Shown here: piece after piece, positions 63,951 to 64,000 of the stretch
Layout of the letters: every line of letters begins with the position of its first letter
Position numbering within the stretch: the stretch's first letter is position 1
Origin: Fidelibacterota bacterium
GTDB taxonomy: Bacteria; Fidelibacterota; Marinisomatia; SCGC-AAA003-L08; TS1B11
Direction: 5' to 3'
Assembly (NCBI GenBank): GCA_004124875.1
Contig: SCKJ01000005.1
Coordinates: 124,001-188,000 of the forward strand
Length of the DNA stretch: 64,000 nucleotides
Program-made: the position numbers and the translations under genes
Notes under the pieces: generated by a model
Seen by the model: only the letters and a program-made list of their open reading frames with translations
What the model was told of the DNA's origin: nothing
Database searches by the model: none

Positions 63951-64000
63951 AAGGGGGCACTGGACTTGAAGCAGCCAGCTCGTCCGGCGCCCGAGGCATG
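63951..64000 (+). other. Possible start of the next gene at the window edge
   Basis: AAAGGGGG is followed by a TTG at 63966 and an open frame of 11 codons (LKQPARPAPEA) to the edge. It could be the first codons of the next operon gene, but the stretch is too short to identify. Confidence 0.2.

Noticed and set aside
1-64000. CRISPR arrays, rRNA genes, complete IS elements
   Set aside because: No regularly spaced repeat array, rRNA-like sequence or transposase was recognised. The repeats present are few and irregularly spaced.

Overview
The window joins two different kinds of DNA. From the left edge to about 31.9 kb the sequence is visibly AT-richer, gene orientation changes often, and the genes are of mobile-element type: XRE repressor, HicBA, RadC, DUF2958, CHC2/TOPRIM primase, two HerA/FtsK-like ATPases, a replication-relaxation protein, excisionase and tyrosine integrase. 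Broken and duplicated fragments are common. The integrase reads into the 3' end of a tRNA-Asp gene, the usual layout of an element integrated in a tRNA. From about 32 kb to the right edge the DNA is GC-richer and carries housekeeping genes: mltG, pcrA/uvrD, a tnaA-type lyase, serA, gatB, miaB, lapAB-like genes, an M50 protease, ribD, ribE, ribBA and a tRNA for selenocysteine. A secreted protein with a YPNPFNPST-type C-terminal sorting signal (5.7 kb) and the gene mix suggest an FCB-group bacterium, perhaps Candidatus Neomarinimicrobiota or a relative. That assignment is inference.

Layout of the island. 0-3 kb: a lipid-modifying set (partial cyclopropane-fatty-acid synthase, CarF/PEDS1-type plasmalogen desaturase, fatty acid desaturase). 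3-9 kb: repressor, secreted proteins, hicBA, two nuclease-like proteins, a radC fragment. 8.8-14.1 kb: element core (DUF2958, RadC, methylase-like protein, winged helix, primase, coiled coil, HerA-like ATPase). 14-24.3 kb: a cargo zone whose gene blocks lie between direct repeats (R1 in three copies, R2 in two). It holds a class III cyclase resembling the Pycsar enzyme PycC, a SIR2-like protein, a YecA/SEC-C protein, membrane proteins, a nucleotidyltransferase pair and several unknowns. 24.4-30 kb: a one-direction operon of a coiled-coil protein, a multi-pass membrane protein, a lipoprotein with a possible vWA-like fold, a glycine-rich membrane protein, a Cys-rich protein, a split ATPase and a Replic_Relax protein. 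A structured, purine-rich gap follows, then xis-int.

The backbone forms several tight operons. An aminotransferase, serA, gatB, an FAD oxidoreductase and a small membrane protein overlap by ATGA junctions (48.3-53.6 kb). miaB, lapA-like, lapB-like and a TPR/SPOR protein follow one another (55.4-59.1 kb). A secreted protein, the M50 protease and ribD-ribE-ribBA make the riboflavin end (59.3-64 kb). A hybrid sensor kinase and an HPt protein, separated by a decayed receiver domain, suggest a phosphorelay. No CRISPR array, rRNA, complete insertion sequence, relaxase or VirB4 gene was recognised.
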